NCBI GenBank assembly: GCA_003290165.1
Contig: QNQO01000548.1
Location: forward strand, 583,632 to 647,631
Length of the DNA stretch: 64,000 nucleotides
From: Berberis thunbergii
Taxonomy: Eukaryota > Streptophyta > Magnoliopsida > Ranunculales > Berberidaceae
Direction: 5' to 3'
Below the pieces are notes generated by a model, which was not told the DNA's origin, made no database searches, and saw only the letters and a list, made by a program, of their open reading frames with translations. The translations under genes and the position numbers were made by a program. Positions 54,106-64,000 of this stretch are shown in pieces (positions within the stretch are counted from its first letter, which is position 1; each line of letters opens with the position of its first letter).

Positions 54106-54353
54106 AAGGGACGAATATAGTGCAGAATTCGCGACTGTCTATGTACTGAAAGTTTCAGTATTTTCATCCAAGTTGGATTGAGATCACCTTTTCCTCCTAA
54201 CACATCCATGAACTTCTTCCTATCTGGAGCAAGTTTCATATCGACCTGTAATTTCAATATTTAATCATCAAAAATAATCTGTCAAAGGGACGAGTATAGT
54301 GCAGCATTCACGACTGTCTATATACTGAAAGTTTCTGTATTTTCATCCAAGTT
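54106..54353 (-). repeat. 70-bp direct repeat around a short exon-like stretch
   Basis: TCAAAGGGACGA(A/G)TATAGTG to TTTTCATCCAAGTTG occurs at 54,106-54,176 and 54,283-54,353. Between them the minus strand opens QVDMKLAPDRKKFMDVLGGK after an AG. Because the frame runs on into the left repeat copy, this looks like a gene-derived duplication, but I do not recognise the protein. Confidence 0.5.
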
Positions 54354-54880
54354 GTCTGATGAAAAATAAATATTAATGAAGTTGCGTGGGGTTGGTTGTT
54401 AATCAGAATTCGATTGTGCCTTCTACATACTTCCATGACTTTGATTGTGCATTGTGCAATGCAAACTTCCATTTGGTAGTTGCTTTCATGGGTAGCACTT
54501 TGAAATTGATGTAATAAAGTTTTATACTGGAGTTCCAATGTTTTGAAAACCCAACATCAAGTTTTGCAAAAGGGTACTACTTATGTTAATTGTGTGCTCC
54601 AAGATTTGCTGTTTTGACATTGATATAATCAAGTTATGCTATTACATTGTGTTCCAATTGTGCTTTTGGATTTTGATCCTATTTCCTATGGGAACCATTT
54701 GTGCATTTGTCCATTTTCCTCCGAGGACCATTATGATCCTATTTCGTATGTGAACCATTTTGAACCATTTTCATGTTATTGATTTCATATGGGAACCATT
54801 TGTACATTTGGATTTTGATCCTATTTCATCCAATGACCGGGGTTGGTGTGAATGGCCCTTTTATAAAAAGGAGGTCATAT
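54354..54880. other. Intergenic region with GGGAACCATTT word repeats
   Basis: The words (G/T)GAACCATTTGTGCATTTG and TTTTGATCCTATTTC recur several times at 54,650-54,835. No coding signal. Confidence 0.45.
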
Positions 54881-55130
54881 AAACTGAAATAGAGCCCTGA
54901 GCCGGATGGATTCCCCAATAAGTTTTATTCAGTGTTCTTTTATGTGTATGGTGGAAGAATTTTAAAGATCCAACTTTTAAGGATATAATCGTAATAGTAC
55001 TGTCATTATCCTTATCCCTGAAGAGGTCGTTGACCTAAAACCTATTAGTTTGGTGGCAAGTGCGGGCAAAATATAGCCAAAAATCCAGCTTATTAGGCTT
55101 AAAAGACTTATTTCTAACTTGACTGAGCCA
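54881..55130 (+). pseudogene. LINE reverse transcriptase fragment
   Basis: Plus-strand frames read KSPEPDGFPNKFY (consensus KSPGPDGF), then in a second frame RNSTVIILIPEEVVDLKPIS and LVASAGKI (consensus ISLIPK...DFRPISLxxxxYKI). These are RT motifs 1-2 of plant L1-type LINEs. The catalytic FADD motif is not present. It is short, frameshifted and decayed. Confidence 0.8.
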
Positions 55131-55490
55131 TAGATACTGCAAAGCAAGTGAATATACTGCAGAGCTCCACTGCAGAAACTTTCCATAGATGTGCCATGTT
55201 TCTTTGCCATGATTAATTTTCATTATGTCCATTTCATATTGCTTTATTACTTTGAAACTGATCATGCATATTGCAGGTTCTCTTCCAAAATGATTCTCCC
55301 GCAACTTTACTCGCACGTGTGATCGATAAGGGAAGGGATAAATACAAATATTTCACTAAATCAGGTCCTGTTGAACGAAATCAGGTACTGTTTCTCAGAA
55401 AGTTGGTTATTTTTACTATATTTTGTTACACTGTTTCCCTTTCATAAAGGTTGTTAGCAATTAGCATGTTGGACTTTTCCTGTTTTTTCA
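55131..55490. other. Intergenic stretch with one exon-like block
   Basis: After a CAG at about 55,276 the plus strand reads VLFQNDSPATLLARVIDKGR and DKYKYFTKSGPVERNQVL before further non-coding sequence. Origin unknown; it may be a captured exon. Confidence 0.3.
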
Positions 55491-55533
<43 letters not shown>

Positions 55534-55537
55534 GTAG
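55491..55537. repeat. (GTGTAT)n microsatellite
   Basis: About seven uninterrupted GTGTAT hexamers. Confidence 0.95.
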
Positions 55538-55895
55538 TAGATGAGAATAATTATAATATGCAATGAGCCTTAGAGCAACTCTACGGTATATGTATAAATG
55601 TAAGCTTTCTTAAACTTTAACCATTCCTGTGATCATAACAAAAGAATTAGGCCCATTCCTTTGATCATAATATTAGGTTATTCATTATGGTTTGTAACTT
55701 AATACATCCAAATGAAACAAACAGCTTCTAAATACTATAATGAAAAGTTCCCCAACTTATTTTTAGTTTTTAGGCTGGCGAGAAATTGTCCAGATACTGT
55801 AGCAACAGGGAACACCAATTTAATCTTCCTTATGCCAATTAATTTGGTGATATAATGATTTAGTTTTTGCATGTCTCTTCGACTAAGCCTGCAAG

Positions 55896-56650
55896 CATCA
55901 TAACACTTCAATGGAAGGTAAAAGACTTTTAAGATCACTGTCCCTTCCATGAAGTTGCTAAATATTTTTAGTACTATATAAGTTCGTTAAAAAAATTACC
56001 ACTAAGCCTACCTGCATGTTCAAGCATGCTGCAAGCAAGCTGCCTGCAAGCATGCAAGCTGCCTGCCTGCATCAGAACACTTCAATGGAAGGTAACAGAC
56101 TTTTAAGTTCACTGTCCCTTCCATGAAGTTGTTAAATCTTTTTAGTACTATATAAGTTCGTTAAAAAACTGACCACTAAGCCTGCCTGCCTATTCAAGCA
56201 TGCTGCCTGCCTGCCTCCCTGCAAGCATCAGAACACTTCAATGGAAGGTAACAAAATTTTAAATTCACCGTCCCTATCATTCAAGTGGCCAAATTTTTTA
56301 GTACTATATAAGTTCGTTTAAAAAATTACTCCTAAACCTACCTGCCGGTTCAAGCATGCTGCCTGCAAGCGAGCAATCTTCATGCCTGCCTGTCTGCAAG
56401 CAAGCAATCTGCCTTCCTCCCTCAATATAAGTACTATATAAGTACGTTAAAAAATTGACCACTAAGCCTACCTGGCTGTTCAAGCATGCTGCCTGCATGC
56501 GAGCAATCTTCCTGCCTGCCTGCAAGCATGCTGCCTGCAACCAAGCAAGATGCCTGCCTGCCTGCAAGCATCAGAACAGTTCAATGGATGGTAAAAGAAT
56601 TTTAAGTTCGTTTGGAGGAGTTTTGGTTTCTTCTTCCCCCGTAACTTAGA
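55896..56650. repeat. Tandem repeat of ~150-180-bp units with CTGC/GCAAG minisatellite
   Basis: The block ACACTTCAATGGAAGGTAA...TACTATATAAGTTCGTTAAA starts at about 55,902, 56,078 and 56,233, with partial copies at 56,410 and 56,575. Each is followed by arrays of GCCTGCCTGCAAGCATGCTG. The ORF at 56,304-56,567 (Cys/Leu/Gln/Ala repeats) is a product of the array. The gap 55,538-55,895 shows nothing. Confidence 0.8.
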
Positions 56651-57012
56651 ACAAGGAGAGTGGCAGGTTTATTGGTGCTGGACCAATGTCATACGGCGTA
56701 CATCCGCCAAGGAAAACTGTAGAGGCATACATGAGCTGGCTGAGTTTTCGCGGCAACGCGGGCATGGCTCATCTGCGCGAAACTGATTCTTCAAATATTC
56801 ATCAAACAAATGGTAGTTTCACGTGCCCTAATTGAAACAACGTTAGGAGGAGTTTGGTTTCTTCTTCCCGCGTAACTCATAACAAGTAAACTTTTCACTT
56901 TAGTTTAATGATTCGCTCAAATGCACACTCTCTTCATATGTGCGCAAATGTTCAGTCCATCTTATTTATTTCGTATTAGTTATCTGAGAATTGATGCACA
57001 AAATATGCATCC
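56651..57012. other. Spacer between the minisatellite blocks
   Basis: The word GGAGGAGTTT(T)GGTTTCTTCT occurs at 56,611 and 56,852 as a direct repeat. No gene seen. Confidence 0.4.
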
Positions 57013-58660
57013 AGGCAGCTTGCTTGCCTGCAGGCATCCAGACAGCTTGCTTGCTTGCAGGCAACTTGCTTGCAGGAACAACAAGGTTTTGATTGTTGAG
57101 GTGTTATGGTTTTTGGTTTTGGGGTATTTGGTTTGTGATTTATAGGTTCACACCCATTTAAGGTTTGTTTGGTTGAAATTGGGGTTTGTGAACTTCATAC
57201 CCATTTAAGTAGTGAAGAATTGATGCACAAAATATGTTTCTTATTTAATTCGTATTAGTTACCTAAGAATTGATGCACAAAATATGCACAAAATGGGTTT
57301 GATGATATTATATTTGAACAAAGTATGCTTCTTCTTTATTTGAACAAACTCTCCTAAATTCTTCTTTATTTGAAATGTCCATTTTCTTTGATTAAGTAAT
57401 GGTCGGGCTATAAGGGTATTATTGGGTTTGTAATCCTTCAAAGAAATGGTCTATCCTTCAAAGAAATGGTCTATCCATTGAGTCAAATATGTTATTTACC
57501 ATATTAATTACCATATTGATTTCAACTGCAAAATATTGGATCAAGAAAGTTTTTCAATTATTGATTTAACCAATATCGGCCACGTAATTTAACCATATAT
57601 CTCAGCCATGAGAACACTTCCTATTCTACATGTGCATGATACTTTTTAACCGCTTTTTCACTTTGCTGTTTTTTTTTTTTTTAAATCCAAACTACCATTT
57701 TTAATAATTGTTGGATCTTGGACTAAACTCAACCTCAATGAGTTTGTTTGCTGCCAGGCAGGCAGCATGCTTGCTTGCATGCAGGCAGGCAGCTTGCTTT
57801 CCTGCAGGCATCCAGGCAGCTTGCTTGCCTGCAGGCATCCAGACAGCTTGCTTGCTTGCAGGCAACTTGCTTGCAGGAACAACAATGTTTTGATTGTTGA
57901 GGTGTTATGGTTTTGGTTTTGGGGTTTTTGGTTTGTGATTTAGAGGTTCACACCCATTTAAGGTTTGTTTGGTTGAAATTGGGGTTTGTGAACTTCATAC
58001 CCATTTAAGTAGTGAAGAATTGATGCACAAAATATGTTTCTTATTTAATTCGTATTAGTTACCTAAGAATTGATGCACAAAATATGCACAAAATGGGTTT
58101 GATGATATTCTATTTGAACAAAGTATGTTTCTTCTTTATTTGAACAAACTCTCCTAAATTCTTCTTTATTTGAAATGTCCATTTTCTTTGATTAAGTAAT
58201 GGTCGGGCTATAAGGGTATTATTGGGTTTGTAATCCTTCAAAGAAATGGTCTATCCATTTAGTCAAATAAATATGTTAATTACCATATTGATTTCAACTG
58301 CAAATATTGGAACAAGAAAGTTTTTCAAATATTGATTTAACCAATATCGGCCACGTAATTCAACCATATATCTCAGCCATGAGAACACTTCCTATTCTAC
58401 ATGTGCATGATACTTTTTAACCTGTTTTTCACATTGCTGTTTTATATTTTTTAAAACCAAACTACCATTTGTAATAATTGTTGGATCATGGACTAAACTC
58501 AACCTCAATGAGTTTGCTTGCTGCCAGGCAGGCAGCATGCTTGCTTGCTTGCTTTCCTGCAGGCATCCAGGCAGCTTGCTTGCCTGCAGGCATCCAGGCA
58601 GCTTGCTTGCTTGCAGGCATCCAGGCAACTTGCTTGCAGGCAGCATGCTCGCTTGCTTAG
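57013..58660. repeat. Tandem duplication of an ~800-bp unit bounded by GCAGGC/CTTGC arrays
   Basis: Unit A (57,013 to about 57,812) and unit B (about 57,813 to 58,640) match over their whole lengths: shared landmarks include GAATTGATGCACAAAATATG twice in each, TGGTCGGGCTATAAGGGTAT, CGGCCACGTAATT(T/C)AACCAT and the closing GCAGGCAGCATGCTTGCTTG. The arrays are the reverse complement of those at 56.0-56.6 kb. ORFs such as 58,518-58,823 are array-derived. Confidence 0.85.
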
Positions 58661-58818
58661 TGCTCCTATATGTTATCCTTTATTAGTGATCTACATAAAC
58701 ATTGATGTTCATGCATATGGAATTTTGCATGTCATTGAGTATGCCAGAGTTGCAATAGTAATTGATAACCAAATTGATTACGAAAGCACATTGTTTTGGT
58801 ACAAAACATGTGTGGTGG

Positions 58819-59195
58819 TCTAGCTTAATATCTAAAGTTGAACTGTCCATTGAGTCAAATATGTTATCATCCATATTAATTACATATTGATTTCACCTGC
58901 AAAGAAATATGGTGAAATCAATATGGATGATAACATATGGTGAAATCAATTAGTTGCATCAAAAGAATGGTTCGAAAATTTACTTATTAAGTGGGATGCT
59001 AATTCTTCGCAAGAACAATAAACCGACTTTGTGCTAGGACGAAAACATTAGAGTGTTTTGGGAAATCAAAGAGAACTGGGAAGGTCGGCTCCTTACCCCC
59101 AGGCCGCCGCCGCTAGGGTTTGGGAAGCAACAGCGAGGGAAGGAGGTTCTCTGGAGAGATTCACAGGACATTTCAACTTTAGATATTAAGCTAGA
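58819..59195. mobile_element. Possible small inverted-repeat element
   Basis: TCTAGCTTAATATCTAAAGTTGAACTGTCC (given here in two parts: TCTAGCTTAATATCTAAAG, then TTGAACTGTCC; 58,819-58,847) and its near-perfect complement at 59,166-59,195 (one mismatch) enclose 377 bp. A second hairpin (58,857-58,950, word GGTGAAATCAATATGGATGA) sits inside the left part. No target duplication is visible. Confidence 0.45.
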
Positions 59196-59498
59196 TGAGT
59201 ATGATTAATTTGGTTTAATATTTGCAATATCTCTCAAATCTCTTTGATTTTTCACTTTTGTGTTTTCATCCTAAAGAAATATGGTTGCATGTTGCGATGG
59301 GTATGTGTAATTTGGTTGAATGTTGTTATAGGTATGTTTCATTTTTTTTTAAATTTCATTCAAAGCAATTTCCTAAATGTTAGATAGAAATTACTGGGAC
59401 ATTTATATTCCAGTAGAGAGTCCCTCTCTTTGAAGGAATGTGACCCTTCTACTAACTTGCTTTTCTTAGTAACCAACCTTAAAAAATTCTCAATTAAA
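59196..59498. other. Intergenic gap
   Basis: AT-rich, nothing recognised. Confidence 0.4.
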
Positions 59499-59513
59499 AT
59501 GTGATGTTTGTGG

Positions 59514-60286
59514 GGTTTTTTTTTTTTTTTGAATGCCAAACCTTAATTACTTATCACAAAAAATGATTTACAAATGCTACGGGGGTACATTACGACATTA
59601 CCCGCATGAAAGCCAAAGTAAAAAACTAAAACACAACCCAGACAGCACCCGCAATATCAGTTTCGCAGCCAAATCAGCACACGCAGGCCTGCGACAAATC
59701 AGCCACAGGGGTACACTACGCGCGTTCCTACGACAAATCCCGACGCGTGTCGCAGCATCTCAGCAGGCCGCAACCTAATCAAAACAAAAACAGAACAGCA
59801 GCATCAGCGGCAACGCAGCGCAGCAGCAGCAGCAGCAACAGCAAATCCGCGGAGCAGCAGCATCAAAAGCAGCGCAGCAGTAAACGCAGCGCAGCAACAG
59901 CAGCAGCTTCCGTTCTACGAGTCTCTGCAGCAAAGTGCTCTGCCTCCCACTCTGTTCTGCAGCGCCTAACAGGACACACTGGCCTGCCGAACACACTCGG
60001 ACAGCACCTGAGTTGGAACGGCAAGACGCGCCTCTGCCGACTGTCAGCACCGCACCAGCAGCTCCTGGCCGTTCCTGCGCCAAGCTGAAATTACAGCAGC
60101 TCAATGTACCTGCAAGTATTCTCCAATTAATCAATGCAGTCCAGCCCTCGCAAGTGACCCCGCACAGCGCACCCATCACTGTCCTGTTTCACAAAGCTGG
60201 AAGCCAATCGCCACAACAGATCGCAGCACCAGCTGATCGCCATAAGTCCGCAGCCGGACTGCCCAGACGCAACGGATCGCCCCAAC
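59514..60286 (-). mobile_element. Short GC-rich retroposon with 15-bp target duplication and poly-A
   Basis: ATGTGATGTTTGTGG flanks it exactly at 59,499-59,513 and 60,287-60,301. A poly-T (59,516-59,530) marks a poly-A tail on the minus strand, preceded by a 3' end of LINE/SINE style (GTAATTAAGGTTTGGCATTC). The 5' part is rich in GCTG/CAG triplets, giving open frames on both strands (for example 134 codons at 59,775-60,179 minus with a poly-Cys run) that I regard as composition artefacts. It is probably a 5'-truncated LINE or a LINE-mobilised sequence. Confidence 0.85.
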
Positions 60287-60301
60287 ATGTGATGTTTGTG
60301 G

Positions 60302-61020
60302 TTTGTTGTGAATCCTTCTCCTGACTTGCTTTTCTTCAAATGTTTAATTAACTCATTTCCTTCAAATGGTTAATTAACTCATTTCCTTCAGATGTTGACT
60401 ACTCATGGTGATTTTTCTTCTTCTTTCAACAACCATATAACTAAGCATGTATACTATCATTCTACACATTTTATTTTTTGGGATTTCATTTTCTACTGTT
60501 GAATGTTGTCACGGGTATGTGGAATTTGGTCTATTGTTTTGATGGGTAAGTTGAATTTGGTTGAATATTGAAAATTTTGAGACTTTATATTGCAAATGTT
60601 AATTGTTGAATTTAATTGAATGTTGTGATTGGGTATGTTGAATTTGGTTGAATGTTGCAAATTTTGAGACTGTTGAATTTTGATGGTTGAGTATTGCAAA
60701 AGTTTATAAAGATTTAAATAGGGTATTCACAATTTCATGGTTCTGGATTTTTTTTTTCATTTTTTTTTTCTTTTTCCCTGAAGTTTGATTTTTATGATGG
60801 AATTCAAAAAGATTACCATCCACAACAAAGGCATCCAAAAAGGTTCAACTCTAAATTGTTTCTTTCTTCTTTCTTTCTATTTCATCAGAAACGTTACATT
60901 GCATCGGAGCTTATTCAAGACATCTGGAATTCTCCTTTCTTGATTAAGGAAACCAGCAATCCGAATGAAACTTTTCTGTGGTGTATGTCAACAAAGGATT
61001 AAAAAATCATTTCCTATTCT
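60302..61020. repeat. AT-rich minisatellite region
   Basis: The words TTGAATTTGGTTGAATGTTG and GGGTATGTTGAATTTGG recur about five times between 60,500 and 60,700. The remainder is AT-rich without gene signal. Confidence 0.6.
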
Positions 61021-61395
61021 ACATGTGTTGCGGTCTATCATTTGGGTCAATATATCAGTTGGGTCAGTCTATCAGTTGGGTCAGTGAACTGGAGATTGGA
61101 CTGTCTTGCGCGCAGGACGAGTGCAGTCTGGGTCCGGTGCTGTATGGGACTGGGTGCTATCTGCAGGAACAATATTTTTGCTCCCTGTTTTTCTGTAAAA
61201 CAGTGGATGCTAGGCCTAGGCCCTGCGAATGGCCGGTTTTGGCTGGCGGATCGGCTGCGAGGCAAGAGCAGCCAGGTTCGCCCTTGCAGTCTGGCTAAGG
61301 CAGGGAGCGGTGGGATGCTTGGTGCTGGACGTGCTGCAGGCGCGAGGTTGCAGTCTGGACAGGGGGGTGCGGTGCTGCTTACCCTGTAATTATGG
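61021..61395. repeat. GC-rich block, possible relative of the 59.6-kb retroposon
   Basis: Contains three CAGTTGGGTCAGT-type tandem words at 61,040-61,090, then G-rich text (GTGCTGGACGTGCTGCAGGC). ORFs on the plus strand (106 and 115 codons) show no family. Composition is like 28,685-28,985 and 59,600-60,280. Confidence 0.4.
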
Positions 61396-61960
61396 ATCCC
61401 TAACCTTTCATTGTACTTGACCGTAATTATGGACCACTTAGTTCAAAATCCACCCTACTCCGAAATGATGATTTTCGGACAGGTACTATAGTACGTTGAT
61501 ACTACTACATCTTACTTCGAATTGGTTGTCTCATATATATGACACCTTCTTTGTTTGCAGGTGGATTCAGCCGTAGAAGGAACTGTAAGAAAAATGCATA
61601 GTTTTTCCGCCATCTATCTGCCAATTTTCACTTTAAAATTACTCACTTACTTATATGTTTGCCATAGATCAAATTTTTAGAAAAACAAGGCGTCAGGGTT
61701 ACAGTTCGTGATGAGCAAGTTGATTCAAACTTGCCGAGGACAGTAAGAAATTTTGTTAATTTTTCTTTTCACTTAGTTTTTAATAAATAAGCCAAAGATT
61801 TTAACATGTCATCCTTTTACTAGGAGCAATTTCTTATAGATAATGGCCTCAGGTCCAATGTTCCCAATCAACAGGTATTATTTCTATTTATTTATTGTTT
61901 TTCTTTTTCACTATTTCTAACAATAAATATATACATATTTATTTATACCAAGTTATCTGT
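61396..61960 (+). other. Possible 5' exons upstream of the Helitron gene
   Basis: Short open blocks separated by AT-rich, intron-like stretches: around 61,670-61,742 the plus strand reads FLEKQGVRVTVRDEQVDSNL. They may be N-terminal exons of the Helitron protein or its 5' flank. Confidence 0.3.
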
Positions 61961-62990
61961 TTTTTTTTTGTTAAAGCCAAATATGGATATGGGAAAGGGA
62001 AAAGAAAATGTCCCTATAGACAGTAACGTTTCCAAGCGTGCGCTAGGCCAACGTTTGCGTCGAGAAAGAGAAAAAAATCAACCTAAGTTAGACACTACCT
62101 TGACTGCTAATGTGAATACTACAAAACAGAAAATATCCAAACTCCAATGCTTTGGGGTATGTTACATATGTTTTTTCCTAACAAAATTTATATTAGTATG
62201 TACATATGATCTTTAACCTTACACCTTCGAAAATTAAATTTATATTTGTGTGTGTTTCTTTCTAGGGAAAAGGAAAAACAAAAGCCACAATTGCCGAAAA
62301 GGGAAAAAGCAAATTTGTTGGGGTGTGTACAACATTCTTAACTTTCAATGCGTGTGCTGATCTGTGTACTGCAATTATCTATAATAATTGTTTTTTACCG
62401 ACTTATGCTTATTTACTTAAGTTTTTTATGCAAGGGAAAGGAAAATGCCGGTTCTATTCAAAAGGGTAAAACGAAAAGATGTATTTATTCAGGTATATAG
62501 GCCCATTCTTATTTTCCCATTGTCTATGCATGTTTTCCATTGTTTATATATATGCATGCCTTTAATTCTTTTAGTGTGTAATTCATTTACCATTTTAAAT
62601 GTATTTTAGGATAACAACATGTTCTGAATAATAATTCAAACGTTCATCCGCACAACGTTTGCGTCGAGACAAAGAGAGAATTTATGTATGACGCCTCCTG
62701 TTCAAATACCTTTTCCTTCTTTCACACCCAATGATCGCGCTTTTCCACATAAGCTGCGGCAACAATCACGAACGGCTGTGCTCAATATCATCCCTCCCCG
62801 ATGCATGGATTATGACTTTTTTGCTGTGTTAGATCAAAATGTGTTGCCACACAACAACCAAGGAGGTGTTCATTTTCTACGCCTAACGCATCCCCAAATG
62901 CACAACAAACATGTATACTTCTTTTTTCTATTTTCTCATATTTTTAACTTATCAGTTTTCTAAATTTTAACTCATTATCTATCTTACAAT
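61961..62990 (+). pseudogene. Helitron RepHel N-terminal exons
   Basis: Exon-like blocks separated by short AT-rich introns: 61,970-62,155 (PNMDMGKGKENVPIDSNVSK, then GQRLRREREKNQPK), 62,265-62,323 (GKGKTKATIAEKGKSKFVGV), and 62,640-62,935, which ends with VLPHNNQGGVHFLRLTHPQM. The phrase QRLRR(E/D)(R/K)E appears twice (62,045 and 62,657), an internal repeat. The Lys/Arg-rich N-terminus ahead of a helicase-like domain is usual in plant Helitron proteins. Exact exon borders are inferred. Confidence 0.55.
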
Positions 62991-62999
62991 TGTTTAGGC

Positions 63000-64000
63000 A
63001 ATTACAAATGACCGACTTCCTATTGACGATACTTCCCGTCATAGTGGTTTGGATTTCCGGCATGAAATTGACTCACAAGCTCATCAAGAAGAAACACGTC
63101 ATTTCTTAGGCAAAATGAATTTTTTGTGTCTCATTGCTCAGCACTACATTGGAATGATGAAAAATTGAAGGCATCTTCGTCAAGGAATCCTTATTTCGGG
63201 ACGTGTTGTTTGCAAGGAAAGGTGAAGCTGCCACTGTTATCTACCCCTCCACCATTGCTTCAAGTGTTGTATGAGGGAGATGATGTTCAATCAAATAATT
63301 TTCGTACGCATATTCGCGAGTATAATGCTGCGAATGCATTTACGAGTCTTGGTACTAAATTTGATCCAAGGGTACTCAATGGGAGGGGTCCACAAGCTTT
63401 ATTATTCATGGAGAATTACGACATCAAACGGGAGCTTAATTCCGCAACAAGGCCAAGATGCAGTATATTCACAGCTTTACATTTATGATCCCGATTCAGC
63501 ATTACATACCCGCAGTCGTCGAAATCCACGCTTGAGATTAGATGTGCTCAAAATCATTCAAGATGCTTTGTTGCAGTATAATGTGTTTGTGGAGAAATAC
63601 CGTCAAGCATACGAGATTCTGAATAGACAAATTTGTTGACCAAAACATACCTGTGTATTTACACTATAGTTGTCATAAAGATCGGCGGCGTTACAATCTC
63701 CTTCATCAAATGAAATAGCAATTATTTTGCCTGGAGATGTCCCTGAAGTAAACACAACCAGAGATATTGTCGTATATTTGCGAGGAAATCAAGAGTTGAT
63801 GAAAATTAATGAATGTCACCCAGCTTACTTATCGCTTCATTATGTGCTATTATTTCCGTGTGGCGACTTAGGTTGGGAACCTGAATTAACTCAGTGGATG
63901 TTACAACTAATAGGTGTTCAAATAAACGACTTACTCAGATGGAGTTTTACAGTTATCGTTTGTTCGAACGACCAACTGAGTACTCAACAATTTGAGAGGT
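63000..64000 (+). pseudogene. Helitron helicase-like / Rep region, cut by window edge
   Basis: Helitron RepHel proteins start rolling-circle transposition and unwind DNA. Visible blocks: HCSALHWNDEKLKASSSRNP, YFGTCCLQGKVKLPLLSTPP and TSLGTKFDPRVLNGRGPQAL (63,126-63,430), then after a frameshift near 63,435 SQLYIYDPDSALHTRSRRNP and LDVLKIIQDALL, a stop after NRQIC, then DIVVYLRGNQELMKINECHP, AYLSLHYVLLFPCGDLGWEP and finally LTQMEFYSYRLFERPTEYST at the window end. This is the helitron_like_N domain leading to Rep. The Rep HUH motif and the helicase lie beyond the window. At least two frameshifts show decay. Confidence 0.88.

Noticed and set aside
57708..58823. Repeat-peptide genes (AACLLAC-type)
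   Set aside because: Direct translation of the GCAGGC/CTTGC arrays; both strands are open and no start context or conservation supports coding.
59747..60179. Protein-coding genes in the CAG-rich block
   Set aside because: Long frames on both strands with poly-Ser/poly-Cys runs follow from triplet composition; the block is a retroposon with its own target duplication.
1..64000. CRISPR arrays, bacterial operons or ribosome binding sites
   Set aside because: The window is plant nuclear DNA with introns and transposons; no regularly spaced short repeats with unique spacers exist.

Overview
The window looks like repeat-rich intergenic DNA from a flowering plant nuclear genome. Plant transposon families dominate it: Ty1-copia elements primed by initiator tRNA-Met, a Ty3-gypsy LTR family, CACTA, MULE/FAR1, hAT, Helitron, TRIM and LINE. 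The host genes recognisable inside them are plant genes with spliceosomal introns (LHT transporter, KUP potassium transporter, B3 factor, nucleolin, BRM/MINU-type SNF2 and others). I cannot name the species. I see no intact host gene, rRNA, tRNA or CRISPR. Every gene-like stretch is a transposon gene or a captured fragment, and almost all carry stops or frameshifts.

Layout. 1-2.9 kb: unclassified AT-rich DNA with a TATA-like site. 2,912-3,391: foldback MITE. 3.6-8.0 kb: a possible hAT-type element split by two tandem gypsy-family LTRs separated by only 4 bp. 8,032-8,552: a complete 521-bp TRIM. 8,942-21,876: copia element 1, with a Ty3-gypsy element (13,296-21,631, target duplication GGGAG) inserted in its polypurine tract. 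That gypsy element holds the right half of a CACTA element carrying LHT-transporter and HMGB gene fragments. Its 3' LTR is split by a 1,554-bp hAT element with a perfect 8-bp target duplication, and the hAT contains a group II intron domain-V-like motif. 22,599-38,557: copia element 2, with a 10.8-kb CACTA element (23,989-34,776) inserted in gag.

The 10.8-kb CACTA is the main discovery. It carries fragments of about nine unrelated host genes, all on the minus strand and mostly with introns retained: nucleolin 5' half, palmitoyl-protein thioesterase exon 1, a WD40 protein, a B3 factor, a probable condensin-II subunit, an SNF2 helicase, a KUP potassium transporter, a purple acid phosphatase and a folate-biopterin transporter. 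They lie downstream of the nucleolin start region, so one promoter could in principle transcribe a chimeric RNA.

38.6-42.6 kb: decayed gypsy protease and hAT transposase remnants with minisatellites. 42,597-46,120: a Mutator-like element with TIRs of more than 500 bp, a half-length FAR1-type transposase and an opposing ORF with a viroplasmin/RNase H1 N-terminal domain and a C-terminal membrane segment. 46.1-51 kb: duplicated AT-rich DNA, one copy broken by a LINE-type ORF1-only insertion. 51-59.5 kb: direct repeats, a LINE RT remnant and unusual CTGC-type minisatellites. 59,514-60,286: a short retroposon with a 15-bp target duplication. 61.6-64 kb: the start of a Helitron RepHel gene, cut by the window edge.
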